Shown one piece after another: positions 43,666 through 52,800 of a stretch of 64,000 nt of DNA (position 1 is its first letter; the number at the start of each line of letters is the position of its first letter). Source of the DNA: Phocaeicola barnesiae DSM 18169 = JCM 13652 (lineage in GTDB: Bacteria > Bacteroidota > Bacteroidia > Bacteroidales > Bacteroidaceae); NCBI RefSeq assembly GCF_000374585.1, contig NZ_KB894648.1:134171-198170 (forward strand). Direction: 5' to 3'. The translations under genes and the position numbers were made by a program. The notes below the pieces were generated by a model, which made no database searches, was not told the DNA's origin, and saw only the letters and a program-made list of their open reading frames with translations.

Positions 43666-44376
43666 TTAATTGTGTACCAATGTTCCGATGTTTTCGCCGG
43701 ACATCACTTTCTTCAGGTTGCCTACCGTATCCATATCGAACACGATGATAGGCAGGTTGTTTTCCTTACACATGCAGGTAGCTGTCAGGTCCATCACCTT
43801 CAGTCCGCGTGCCAGCACTTCATCGTAGGTGATGTCATCGAATTTCGTGGCCGTCGGGTCTTTTTCCGGGTCGGCGGTATAAATGCCGTCCACACGGGTA
43901 CCTTTCAGCATCACATCGGCTTCAATTTCGATACCTCTCAAGGAAGAACCTGTATCGGTGGTGAAGAACGGGTTACCTGTTCCGGCAGACATGATGACTA
44001 CTTCACCGTTTTCCATGGCTTCGATGGCTTTCCATTTCGTATAGAATTCACCGATAGGTTCCATGCGGATAGCTGTCAGAACACGGGCCTTCACGCCGGC
44101 GGCTACCAGTGCCGAGCTCAGACCCAGGCTGTTGATGACCGTAGCCAGCATACCCATCTGGTCGCCTTTCACGCGGTCGAATCCCTTGCCGGCTCCGCTC
44201 AGTCCGCGGAAAATGTTTCCACCGCCAATGACGATACCTATCTGTACCCCCATTTCGTGGATTTCCTTGATTTGCTGGGCATATTCACCCAGACGTTTCT
44301 CGTCGATACCGTATTTCTTTTCGCCCATCAGACTTTCACCGCTGAGCTTTAACAGGATGCGTTTGAATCTTGCCAT
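43666..44376 (-). CDS. pyrH: Uridylate (UMP) kinase
   Basis: A 236-residue amino-acid-kinase-family enzyme making UDP from UMP, active as a hexamer and feedback-inhibited by UTP. Motifs: LLKLSGESLMG at the start, GGGNIFRG, ATVINSLGLSSAL, SAGTGNPFFTTDT and KGTRVDGIYTADPEKDP. Full length. It has its own promoter at 44412-44441. Confidence 0.97.
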   Translation of the reverse strand: MARFKRILLKLSGESLMGEKKYGIDEKRLGEYAQQIKEIHEMGVQIGIVIGGGNIFRGLSGAGKGFDRVKGDQMGMLATVINSLGLSSALVAAGVKARVLTAIRMEPIGEFYTKWKAIEAMENGEVVIMSAGTGNPFFTTDTGSSLRGIEIEADVMLKGTRVDGIYTADPEKDPTATKFDDITYDEVLARGLKVMDLTATCMCKENNLPIIVFDMDTVGNLKKVMSGENIGTLVHN

Positions 44377-44411
44377 AATCGTTGTTGTTTGGTTAAAATG
44401 TTCATTATACG

Positions 44412-44441
44412 CAAAGTTAACAAGAATTGTCAGACAGGCAA
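44412..44441 (-). promoter_or_regulatory. Promoter of pyrH
   Basis: TTG, 19-bp spacer, TAACTTTG on the minus strand; the -7 box ends 36 bases before the ATG. Confidence 0.65.
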
Positions 44442-44460
44442 CGGAAAGTGTCGTTTTTTC

Positions 44461-45774
44461 TCAACGGATACCCGTCCCCGTCAGCAGGTGGCGTCCCCAT
44501 ACGGCCTGGAGGATTCCCCGCAAAGCCAGGTAGACGATGAAAGCCAGCCAGAGTGCATGGTTTCCTCCTGTATGCTCGAACCCGAAGTACAGGGCGAAGA
44601 AGCTGACCGAAGCGACTGCCATGGAGCGGAGCATCAGTCCCGTAGCCGTGGCACCGATGCAGATACCGTCCAGCAGGAAGGCGGTGAACCCTGCCAGCGG
44701 AATAGCCAGCACCCAATAGAAGTACGCGCCGGAGGCTTCGATGACGGTGGTATCGTTGGTAAGCAGCCCCAGAAATCCCTTGCCGCCTATGGCATAGAGC
44801 AGGGTGAACGCTACGGAGAGTCCGATACCCCAGCCGAACAGGTGGCGTACCGTCTGCCGGAGTTCGGTTGTGTTCCGGGCGCCGATGTTCTTGCCTGTCA
44901 ATGCCTCACCTGCGTATGCAAAACCGTCCATGATGTAGGAGAACAGGGTGAAGAGCTGCATCAGCAAGGTATTGACAGCCAGGATGACATCGCCGTAGGC
45001 CGCTCCCCGCGAGGTGAAGAACACCGTGACGGCCACCAGGTACAAGGTGCGCAGGAAGATGTCACGGTTCACCTGAAAGAAACGGCGCAGTGCCGTACGC
45101 TCCAACAGGTTGCGGAAACGGAGGTATTTGCGTAACGGCTTGTAATAAGTGAGATACAGGCCGGCAGCCATCAGCAGACCGGCGTATTGGGCTATCAGAG
45201 TACCCAAGGCTACCCCTTCTACTTTCATCTTCAGTACAAAGACGAAGAACAGGCTTCCCGCTATGTTGACGATGTTCTGGGTAAGGGCGATGAACATGGG
45301 GAACCGTGAGTTCTGCATTCCGATGAACCATCCGATAAAGCCGTAGAGCCCCAGGGTGGCCGGAGCTCCCCAGATACAGATGTGAAAATAGCGGGTGGCT
45401 AATGCCTCGATTTCCGGGCTGGCATCGATACAGGCGAATGCTATCAGACGGATAGGGTATTGCAGCAGTATCAGGCCTAGGGCGAGTGCCGTGCTCAGGG
45501 TGAGGGAACGCAGCAGGACATCGCTTACCTCCTGCAGGTCATGGCGTCCGTAAGCCTGTGCCGTCAGACCACCTGTTCCCATGCGGAGGAAACCGAATAT
45601 CCAATAAATCATATTGAAAAGCATGCCACCGATGGCGATGGCACCGATGTATGAAGCGGCTCCCAGGTGTCCCACGATGGTCACGTCCACCAGTCCCAGC
45701 AGAGGGACGGTGATGTTGGAAACAATACTGGGTACGGCTATGTGCAGAATGCGTCGGCTGGTAGGATTCATCAT
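44461..45774 (-). CDS. MATE-family efflux transporter (DinF-like)
   Basis: A 437-residue inner-membrane protein with about twelve spans in two related bundles. GLVDVTIVGHLGAASYIGAIAI in the first helices and EALTGKNIGARN near the second half are typical of MATE carriers, which expel cations or metabolites using sodium or protons. It overlaps the end of birA by one base and is the third gene of yraN-birA-MATE; the grouping shows co-transcription but does not reveal the substrate. Confidence 0.9.
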   Translation of the reverse strand: MMNPTSRRILHIAVPSIVSNITVPLLGLVDVTIVGHLGAASYIGAIAIGGMLFNMIYWIFGFLRMGTGGLTAQAYGRHDLQEVSDVLLRSLTLSTALALGLILLQYPIRLIAFACIDASPEIEALATRYFHICIWGAPATLGLYGFIGWFIGMQNSRFPMFIALTQNIVNIAGSLFFVFVLKMKVEGVALGTLIAQYAGLLMAAGLYLTYYKPLRKYLRFRNLLERTALRRFFQVNRDIFLRTLYLVAVTVFFTSRGAAYGDVILAVNTLLMQLFTLFSYIMDGFAYAGEALTGKNIGARNTTELRQTVRHLFGWGIGLSVAFTLLYAIGGKGFLGLLTNDTTVIEASGAYFYWVLAIPLAGFTAFLLDGICIGATATGLMLRSMAVASVSFFALYFGFEHTGGNHALWLAFIVYLALRGILQAVWGRHLLTGTGIR

Positions 45775-46511
45775 CAGAGCACGTAACTTACTTCCTTGAA
45801 CATGTATTCTCTCCGGAGTCCCGTTTCGTCCTCCAGAATGAGCTTTCCGATAGGTTCGATGTCTATGATGCGGGCCTGGAAGATTCCGGCTTCGTCCTCA
45901 TACGGGTAGAATCCGTCTCGCCGGTACAGTACTTCCTTGTAACGTCCGGCTATTGTTTCGGCGTCGCCTGCTTTCAACAGCTCGTAATAGCAGGCGGCCC
46001 TTTCCAGTACCTGTTCCAGGATGGGGCGCTGTTCGTAGCGCTTGCCTGTAATCTGGAAGAGTGATACCGGATTCGGGATGTGTGCCGGGAATTGTTCCTG
46101 ATTCAGGTTGATGCCAGTTCCGGAGATGGAACGGCTGATACACGTACCCGTCAGGTCGTTCTCTATCAGTGTACCGCAGAGTTTTCGGTCTTTCCAGTAG
46201 ATGTCGTTCGGCCATTTGATGGTGACGTCCGGGGTATAGGCCGACAAGACTTCCTGGAGGGCCAGGGCGGTGACCTGCGATAACAGGAACTGGCGACGTG
46301 CCTCCAGAAACTCCGGGAACACCACGAAACTGAACAGCAGGTTGGCGCCTGCTTCCGATTCCCACGTGTTGCCACGCTGGCCTCTTCCGGCACTTTGGTA
46401 AGTGGTATAGACGGTGGTCATGTCCGGCTGGTTCTGCCGGTCGCACAAATCCGCCAGGTAGTTGTTGGTCGAAGTTGTTTCCGATACAAAGATAGGTTCA
46501 GGATAGTTCAT
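45774..46511 (-). CDS. birA: Biotin--[acetyl-CoA-carboxylase] ligase, no DNA-binding domain
   Basis: A 245-residue enzyme that forms biotinyl-AMP and transfers biotin to carrier lysines. The catalytic block is GRGQRGNTWESEAGANLL, followed by TIKWPNDIYWKDRKLCGTLI. The protein begins directly with the catalytic domain (PIFVSETTSTNNYLADL), so the helix-turn-helix found in E. coli BirA is missing and it should not be a repressor. Confidence 0.94.
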   Translation of the reverse strand: MNYPEPIFVSETTSTNNYLADLCDRQNQPDMTTVYTTYQSAGRGQRGNTWESEAGANLLFSFVVFPEFLEARRQFLLSQVTALALQEVLSAYTPDVTIKWPNDIYWKDRKLCGTLIENDLTGTCISRSISGTGINLNQEQFPAHIPNPVSLFQITGKRYEQRPILEQVLERAACYYELLKAGDAETIAGRYKEVLYRRDGFYPYEDEAGIFQARIIDIEPIGKLILEDETGLRREYMFKEVSYVL

Positions 46512-46565
46512 GTCTTCTTCTATTACGTTTTTGGATGTGTTCGGGATGGAAATCCGCTTTTCCGT

Positions 46566-46931
46566 CTACCATACGGGCGGGAGGAAAGCGTCGCGGATGT
46601 GCTCGATGTGGAAGGGTGCTTCGTTACCCGTCAGGGTGATGATGTCGAAGCGTACCGGGAGGTCGAGTCCGAATTTCCGCAGGTAGGCGTCTGTCGAATC
46701 GACGATGCGCCGTATCTTCCGTTCGCCTACGGCTTCTTGTGGAAGTCCGTAGTTCAGGTTTTGGCGGGTCTTTACCTCAACTACTACCAGTTCGCCGTCT
46801 TTTTCGGCTACCAGGTCCAGTTCCTTCTTCCCGGAACGCCAGTTGCGGTGGCGGATGACATAGCCTTGTGCCTCCAGGTAGGCGGCTGCCTGGTTTTCCC
46901 CGTTTTTCCCTAATTCATTGTGTCCAGCCAT
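46566..46931 (-). CDS. yraN: YraN/UPF0102 family nuclease-fold protein
   Basis: A 121-residue protein with the restriction-endonuclease-like core GKNGENQAAAYLEAQGY then KELDLVAEKDGELVVVEVK, whose Asp, Glu and Lys match the metal-site pattern. The cellular role of the family is not established. A frame extends to 46952, but a -7 box (TATTTTTG, 46950-46957) overlaps that start, so the ATG at 46931 (MAGHNELG) is preferred. First gene of the unit with birA and the MATE transporter. Confidence 0.9.
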   Translation of the reverse strand: MAGHNELGKNGENQAAAYLEAQGYVIRHRNWRSGKKELDLVAEKDGELVVVEVKTRQNLNYGLPQEAVGERKIRRIVDSTDAYLRKFGLDLPVRFDIITLTGNEAPFHIEHIRDAFLPPVW

Positions 46932-46949
46932 TTCTTTCCATTCTTTCTG

Positions 46950-46999
46950 CAAAAATAGCCAATTTTATGCTGTCATTTGACGGAAGTCACGTAAATTTG
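46950..46999. promoter_or_regulatory. Back-to-back -7 boxes between yraN and the small basic protein gene
   Basis: TATTTTTG on the minus strand (46950-46957) serves yraN; TAAATTTG on the plus strand (46992-46999) lies only 8 bases before the ATG at 47008. Neither has a clear TTG at the right distance. Confidence 0.45.
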
Positions 47000-47007
47000 C
47001 GTCGTAT

Positions 47008-47241
47008 ATGGTAAATAGAGGAAAAAAACGTAAGAAAGTACCTTCATCGGCTCCTCCCCGTAAGAGACGGATGGTTTGTCTGTTGAGCGAAGAAGAAGTA
47101 CAGATTGTCAACCGTTACCTGGAGACTTATCAGATAACGAACAAGGCACGCTGGCTTCGTGAGACCATATTGGCCTTTATCCACGAGAACATGGAGGAAG
47201 ATTATCCTACCCTGTTCAAGGAACATGATATGCGCAGATAA
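47008..47241 (+). CDS. Small basic protein, possible ribbon-helix-helix type
   Basis: A 77-residue protein. The first 22 residues are rich in Lys and Arg (NRGKKRKKVPSSAPPRKRR); the rest (MVCLLSEEEVQIVNRYLETY, then QITNKARWLRETILAFI) has a short strand followed by two predicted helices, the order of a ribbon-helix-helix DNA-binding fold. That reading is mine from shape alone. It overlaps nothing but ends 10 bp before tadA and is probably co-transcribed with it. If the -7 box at 46992 is real, the message is nearly leaderless, or the second Met (residue 22) is the start. Confidence 0.65.
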   Translation: MVNRGKKRKKVPSSAPPRKRRMVCLLSEEEVQIVNRYLETYQITNKARWLRETILAFIHENMEEDYPTLFKEHDMRR

Positions 47242-47251
47242 TCAGAAAAGA

Positions 47252-47686
47252 ATGGCGGACGAACAATTTTATATGCAACAGGCGTTGCAGGAGGCGCGGA
47301 AAGCGGCCGAGGCGGGCGAGGTGCCCGTGGGTGCCGTGGTGGTTTGTCGTGACCGTATCATTGCCCGGGCACACAACCTGACGGAGACCTTGAACGATGT
47401 GACGGCACATGCCGAAATGCAGGCCATTACGGCCGCCGCCAATGCTTTGGGCGGAAAGTATCTTACTGACTGCACCCTATATGTCACGGTGGAGCCGTGT
47501 GTGATGTGTGCCGGTGCCATTGCTTGGTCGCAGATGGGGAAACTGGTTTTCGGTGCCGTGGATGAGAAGCGGGGCTACCGTCGTTATGCTCCTCAGGCAT
47601 TGCATCCTAAGACAGAGGTCGTTACAGGTGTCAAGGCCGAGGAATGTGCACAGCTCATGAAAGATTTCTTCAAGAAAAAACGATAA
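47252..47686 (+). CDS. tadA: tRNA-specific adenosine deaminase
   Basis: A 144-residue zinc deaminase that converts A34 of tRNA-Arg(ACG) to inosine. Active-site motifs are TAHAEMQAI (His53 ligand, Glu55 proton shuttle) and EPCVMCAGAI (Cys83, Cys86). The frame is open further up, but MADEQFYMQQALQEA at 47252 is the conserved beginning and lies 10 bp after the preceding gene. Confidence 0.93.
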   Translation: MADEQFYMQQALQEARKAAEAGEVPVGAVVVCRDRIIARAHNLTETLNDVTAHAEMQAITAAANALGGKYLTDCTLYVTVEPCVMCAGAIAWSQMGKLVFGAVDEKRGYRRYAPQALHPKTEVVTGVKAEECAQLMKDFFKKKR

Positions 47687-47749
47687 GGATTTTGAATCTT
47701 CAGTTCTTGTGTCTTGAAAATCTTACGTTGAAATTAACTCAAAACCTGG

Positions 47750-48040
47750 TTAGTCTTTAATTTCTTCGAATTCGATGTATTCCCCTTCATCGTCATCGAA
47801 AATCTTCTTCCGTGGACCTTTGGATGATTTCCGGCGGTAGTTCCCGGACGAGGTCGTTTCTGTGTATCCGGTGTCGGAATCGGTGTAGTCCTGTGGTTTT
47901 TCGTAGGCAGATGTGCGGTCGGTTCCTGTCATTCGTTTACCCGCCTTGATGACGGTACCGATGATTTTGGCCAACAGAGACAGACCAATGATAAGGATGA
48001 TAAAGACAAAAAATAGTATAAAACTTAGAAATCCAAACAT
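47750..48040 (-). CDS. DUF4834-type small membrane protein
   Basis: A 96-residue protein with one strong N-terminal membrane helix (FLSFILFFVFIILIIGLSLL) and a polar tail ending in an acidic stretch (FDDDEGEYIEFEEIKD). It resembles the DUF4834 family of Bacteroidetes, of unknown role. It follows pssA by 58 bp in the psd-pssA unit. Confidence 0.7.
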   Translation of the reverse strand: MFGFLSFILFFVFIILIIGLSLLAKIIGTVIKAGKRMTGTDRTSAYEKPQDYTDSDTGYTETTSSGNYRRKSSKGPRKKIFDDDEGEYIEFEEIKD

Positions 48041-48098
48041 AGTTATTGTTTTTAGTCACTCATAAACAACAACCGTGCCACCCCAAAAGCATGACGGT

Positions 48099-48806
48099 TT
48101 ATGATTTTTTACGAGTCAGGATTGACAGGAGGATGTACCAAAGGATGACTGCCGCAAATCCGCTCAGCTGGAAAATAACTAGCAAAGGAATGCTGACAAT
48201 CAGGAAAATATAGCTGATTTTATTGTGTCCCCAGGATAAATCCTTGAATTTGAGTGAGAACATGGGTAATTCGGCTACCAGTAACAATGACATGACGAGA
48301 ACCAGTACCAGCAGGTAGAGCGCGTTGAAGTTCTCGGAAACGAGCCAGGCATGTTCGCCTACGACCAGTGAACCCCAGAACAGGGCGTTGGCCGGTGTGG
48401 GCATTCCAATGAAGGAAGTGCTCTGCCGTTCGTCTAAGTTGAATTTTGCCAGGCGGAGGGCCGAGAAGACGGCTATCAGGAAGGCGGTATACGGGAGCAG
48501 GTGCGATATGGATTCGAGCCATGCCGGAAAGTGTACTTCCTTGAACAGGGAGAAGGCGATGGCAGCCGGAGCCAGTCCGAAAGTGATGTCGTCGGCCAGG
48601 GAATCCAGTTCCTTGCCGATGGGCGACGATACGTGAAGCAGGCGGGCAGTCATGCCGTCGAAGAAATCGAAGACAGCGCCCAGCACGATGAACAGAAGCG
48701 CGTATTCATACTTGCTCTGGAAGGCCATGTAACTGGCTATGCATCCGCAGAACAGGTTGCAACTGGTGATGCTGTTCGGCAGATTCTTCACGATAACGTT
48801 TGCCAT
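48099..48806 (-). CDS. pssA: CDP-diacylglycerol--serine O-phosphatidyltransferase
   Basis: A 235-residue inner-membrane enzyme making phosphatidylserine. The CDP-alcohol phosphotransferase motif D-G-x2-A-R-x8-G-x3-D-x3-D is present in FFDGMTARLLHVSSPIGKEL followed by DSLADD. About seven hydrophobic helices. It lies 18 bp after psd, so both steps to phosphatidylethanolamine are in one unit. Confidence 0.95.
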   Translation of the reverse strand: MANVIVKNLPNSITSCNLFCGCIASYMAFQSKYEYALLFIVLGAVFDFFDGMTARLLHVSSPIGKELDSLADDITFGLAPAAIAFSLFKEVHFPAWLESISHLLPYTAFLIAVFSALRLAKFNLDERQSTSFIGMPTPANALFWGSLVVGEHAWLVSENFNALYLLVLVLVMSLLLVAELPMFSLKFKDLSWGHNKISYIFLIVSIPLLVIFQLSGFAAVILWYILLSILTRKKS

Positions 48807-48824
48807 GTTTTTTCCCCTTTTCCT

Positions 48825-49520
48825 TTATTTAAGTTTTGCGATGATGGTTTCGTTTCCGGTGGTCTTCTGTCCCATGCTGACACAGACTTCTGTTCCCAGC
48901 GGGAGGTAGACGTCTACACGAGAACCGAACTTGATGAAGCCCATGTGCTCGTCGATGTAGCAGTCTTCGCCTTTTTCGGCATAGGTAACGATACGGCGGG
49001 CCACCGCACCGGCTATCTGTCTGGCCATAACCGTTTGTCCGTCGGGCGTTTCGATGACTACCATGGAGCGTTCGTTTTCGGTGCTGGCTTTTGGGAGCCA
49101 GGCCTTCATGAAGCGTCCGTTATGATGGTCGACGTGTTTGATGACTCCGTCTACCGGATACCAGTTGGCATGTACGTTGGTAATATCCATGAAGATGGAA
49201 ATCATGAGGCGACGGTCATGGAAATATTCGTATTCATCCACTTCTTCGATGACTACCACTTTTCCGTCGGCAGGCGCTACAACTATCTTTTCGGTTTCAC
49301 CCTTGAAAAGACGGATGGGACAGCGAAAGAAATTCACCATGAGCAGGTAGAGTATGATACTGGCTACTGCTATAATATAAAAAGGTATTTTACACTCAAT
49401 TCCCCAATACAAGGCGCCGTTGACAGCCAGCAGCAGGATGGCACTGGTAATCAGTATGTGTGTACCTTCGTGGTGTATGCGGATTTTTTTCAGTTTCTTT
49501 ATACGGTTCAAATTGGCCAT
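48825..49520 (-). CDS. psd: Phosphatidylserine decarboxylase, short (archaeal-type) form
   Basis: A 231-residue pyruvoyl enzyme that makes phosphatidylethanolamine. The self-cleavage Gly-Ser is in [15 protein letters not shown] near the C terminus, and [19 protein letters not shown] holds active-site residues. Two N-terminal hydrophobic segments attach it to the membrane. It is shorter than the E. coli enzyme, as in the PSD-A subfamily. Promoter at 49542-49572. Confidence 0.93.
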   Translation of the reverse strand: MANLNRIKKLKKIRIHHEGTHILITSAILLLAVNGALYWGIECKIPFYIIAVASIILYLLMVNFFRCPIRLFKGETEKIVVAPADGKVVVIEEVDEYEYFHDRRLMISIFMDITNVHANWYPVDGVIKHVDHHNGRFMKAWLPKASTENERSMVVIETPDGQTVMARQIAGAVARRIVTYAEKGEDCYIDEHMGFIKFGSRVDVYLPLGTEVCVSMGQKTTGNETIIAKLK

Positions 49521-49541
49521 GACACAGTTTCATTTATCACG

Positions 49542-49572
49542 CAAAAATACATTTAATTTGAAAACTCTGCAA
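49542..49572 (-). promoter_or_regulatory. Promoter of psd-pssA
   Basis: TTG, 20-bp spacer, TATTTTTG on the minus strand; 22 bases separate the -7 box from the psd ATG. Confidence 0.65.
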
Positions 49573-49751
49573 AAAAACGCTTAGAAAATGAACGTTTGTT
49601 GCATGATATGGCCAAAACGGCCTGCTCGGGATAGCGGGAATCCGGTGGTTAGGTGACTGGTTGTTGCTGGTTTAGCCGCTGGGAAGTTCATTGGAAGCTG
49701 GATTTTTGATTTGTTAAAACGTGAGAAAATAAGTTCTTCCCGTCCGGGAGG

Positions 49752-49782
49752 TTGGTTACTTCGGAAAAAGGCGGTATCTTTG
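49752..49782 (+). promoter_or_regulatory. Promoter of dnaE
   Basis: TTG, 20-bp spacer, TATCTTTG, ending 42 bases before the dnaE ATG. Confidence 0.65.
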
Positions 49783-49824
49783 ATACGTTTTTCAAACGGG
49801 AAATCATAAGGAAATATACAATAT

Positions 49825-52800
49825 ATGCAGGATTTTGTTCATTTACATGTTCATACGCAGTATTCCATTCTGGACGGACAGGCTTCTATCCCTCGTCTGG
49901 TGGATAAGGCGATAGCCAACGGAATGCGGGGAGTAGCCGTGACCGACCATGGCGACATGTTCGGTATCAAGGAGTTCTTCAATTACGTGAACAAGAAGAA
50001 CGGAGGTACGAACGGCGAAATCAAGGACTTGAAGAAGAAGATTGCTGCCCTGGAGAGCGGAAAGGCCGAGTCGGAGAATCCGGAAGCGGAACTGGCCGCC
50101 TGCCGCGAACAGCTGGAAGCGGCCAAAAAGCGGTTGTTCAAGCCTATCATCGGATGTGAGATGTATGTGGCCCGCCGGAGTCTGGAACTGAAAGACGGAA
50201 AGCAGGACCAGAGCGGTTATCACCTGGTGGTGCTGGCCAAGAACCTGAAAGGTTATCATAACCTTATCAAGCTGGTGTCGAAGGCCTGGACCAAGGGATT
50301 CTATATGCGTCCGCGAACCGACCGTACCGAACTGGAGAAATACCACGAGGGACTGATAGTCTGTTCGGCTTGTCTGGGTGGGGAAATTCCCCGGCGTATT
50401 ACTGCCGGTCAGTTCGCCGAGGCCGAAGAGGCCATCGAATGGTACCGGAACCTGTTCGGCGATGACTTCTACCTGGAGCTTCAGCGGCACAAGGCGACGG
50501 TACCCCGCGCCAACCACGAGACTTATAAGCTGCAGGAGGTGGTGAACAAGAAACTGATGGAATATTCGAAGAAATACGGTATCAAGCTGGTCTGCACGAA
50601 CGATGTGCACTTCGTGGATGAGGAGAATGCCGAGGCTCACGACCGGCTTATCTGTCTGAGTACCGGAAAAGATCTGGACGACCCGAACCGTATGCTTTAC
50701 ACCAAGCAGGAATGGATGAAGACCCGCGAAGAGATGAACGAGCTTTTTGCCGATGTGCCGGAAGCACTGGCCAATACCGTGGACATCTGTGACCAGGTGG
50801 AGTTCTATTCCATTGACCATGCCCCCATCATGCCTACCTTTGCCATTCCGGAGGATTTCGGTACCGAAGAGGAATACCGGAAGAAATTCACGGAGAAGGA
50901 CCTGTTCGATGAGTTCACGCAGGACGAGAACGGCAATGTGGTGATGGATGAGGCTTCTGCCAAGGCGAAGATAGAACGTCTGGGCGGGTACGAAAAGCTT
51001 TACCGTATCAAGTTGGAGGCCGATTACCTGGCGAAACTGGCTTACGACGGGGCGAAGCGCCGCTACGGCGAGCAGCTGACGGATGAGGTGAAGGAACGTA
51101 TCAAGTTTGAGCTGCACATCATGAAGACCATGGGTTTTCCGGGATACTTCCTTATCGTACAGGACTTCATCTCTGCCGCCCGCAACCAGTTGGATGTATC
51201 TGTCGGACCGGGACGTGGTTCGGCGGCCGGTTCGGCGGTAGCCTATTGCTTGGGTATCACCCAGATTGACCCTATCAAGTACGACCTGCTGTTCGAACGT
51301 TTCCTGAATCCGGACCGTATTTCCTTGCCGGATATCGATGTGGATTTCGATGATGACGGACGTGGACGCGTGTTGAACTGGGTGACCGAGAAGTACGGAC
51401 AGGAGAAGGTGGCCCACATCATCACTTACGGTACGATGGCCACCAAGCTGGCCATCAAGGATGTGGCCCGGGTACAGAAGCTTCCGCTCTCGGAATCGGA
51501 CCGCCTGTGCAAGTTGGTTCCCGATAAAATACCGGACAAGAAACTGAACCTGCCAAATGCCATTGCCTACGTGCCTGAGCTTCAGGCTGCCGAGGTATCG
51601 TCCGACCCGGTGCTGCGCGATACCATCAAGTATGCGAAGATGCTGGAGGGAAACGTGCGGAACACGGGGGTGCATGCCTGCGGTACCATCATCTGCCGTG
51701 ATGACATTACGGACTGGGTACCGGTAAGTACCGCCGATGACAAGGAAACGGGTGAGAAGATGCTGGTGACCCAGTACGAAGGTTCGGTCATCGAAGATAC
51801 GGGACTTATCAAGATGGACTTCCTGGGTCTGAAGACCTTGTCCATCATCAAAGAGGCTCTGGAGAATATCAAGCAGAGTAAAGGGGTTATCCTGAACATC
51901 GACGAAATCCCCATTGACGACCCTGCTACCTATAAGTTATATAGTGAGGGACGCACCATCGGTACGTTCCAGTTTGAATCGGCCGGTATGCAGAAGTATC
52001 TGCGTGAACTTCAGCCTACCACGTTCGAGGACCTGATTGCCATGAACGCCCTCTACCGTCCAGGACCGATGGACTACATTCCGGATTTTATCGACCGTAA
52101 GCAGGGACGGAAGCCCATCGAGTACGATATTCCGGTGATGGAGAAGTATCTGAAAGATACGTATGGTATCACGGTGTACCAGGAGCAGGTGATGTTGCTT
52201 TCGCGCCTGTTGGCGGATTTTACCCGAGGCGAATCGGATGCCTTGCGTAAGGCGATGGGTAAGAAGCTCCGCGACAAGCTGGACCACATGAAGCCGAAGT
52301 TCATCGAAGGAGGAAAGAAGAACGGACACGACCCGAAGGTGCTGGAGAAAATCTGGGCAGACTGGGAGAAGTTCGCTTCGTACGCTTTCAACAAGTCGCA
52401 CGCTACCTGTTACTCGTGGGTGGCTTATCAGACAGCCTACCTGAAGGCAAACTATCCGTCGGAATACATGGCGGCTACCATGAGCCGGAACATCTCGAAC
52501 ATTACTGAAATCACCAAGCTGATGGACGAATGTAAGGCGACTGGAGTGAATGTGTTGGGACCGGATGTGAACGAAAGTAACCTGAAGTTCTCTGTGAACC
52601 GCCACGGTGATATCCGTTTCGGACTGGGTGCGGTGAAAGGAGTAGGCGAGGCCGCCGTACAGAGTATCCTGGAGGAACGTAAGAAGAACGGCCCGTTCCG
52701 GGGTATCTTCGACTTCGTGCAACGGGTGAACCTCTCGGCGTGCAACCGGAAGAACATCGAGAATCTGGCGCTGGCCGGTGGTTTCGACAGTTTCCCGGAA

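Larger units (their letters stand above)
49521..49824. other. Divergent intergenic region psd / dnaE
   Basis: 304 bp holding promoters for both flanking genes. Between them, 49584-49600 reads GAAAATGAACGTTTGTT, resembling a single unit of the 22-bp arrays, and GGCC-AAAAC-GGCC follows at about 49610-49622. The rest shows nothing recognisable. Confidence 0.55.

Noticed and set aside
49843-51675. 610-codon open frame antisense to dnaE
   Set aside because: It mirrors the codon structure of dnaE, whose frame has strong family motifs; the antisense translation has no recognisable domain. The same holds for 51937-53328 (minus), 34495-35868 and 36442-37833 (plus).
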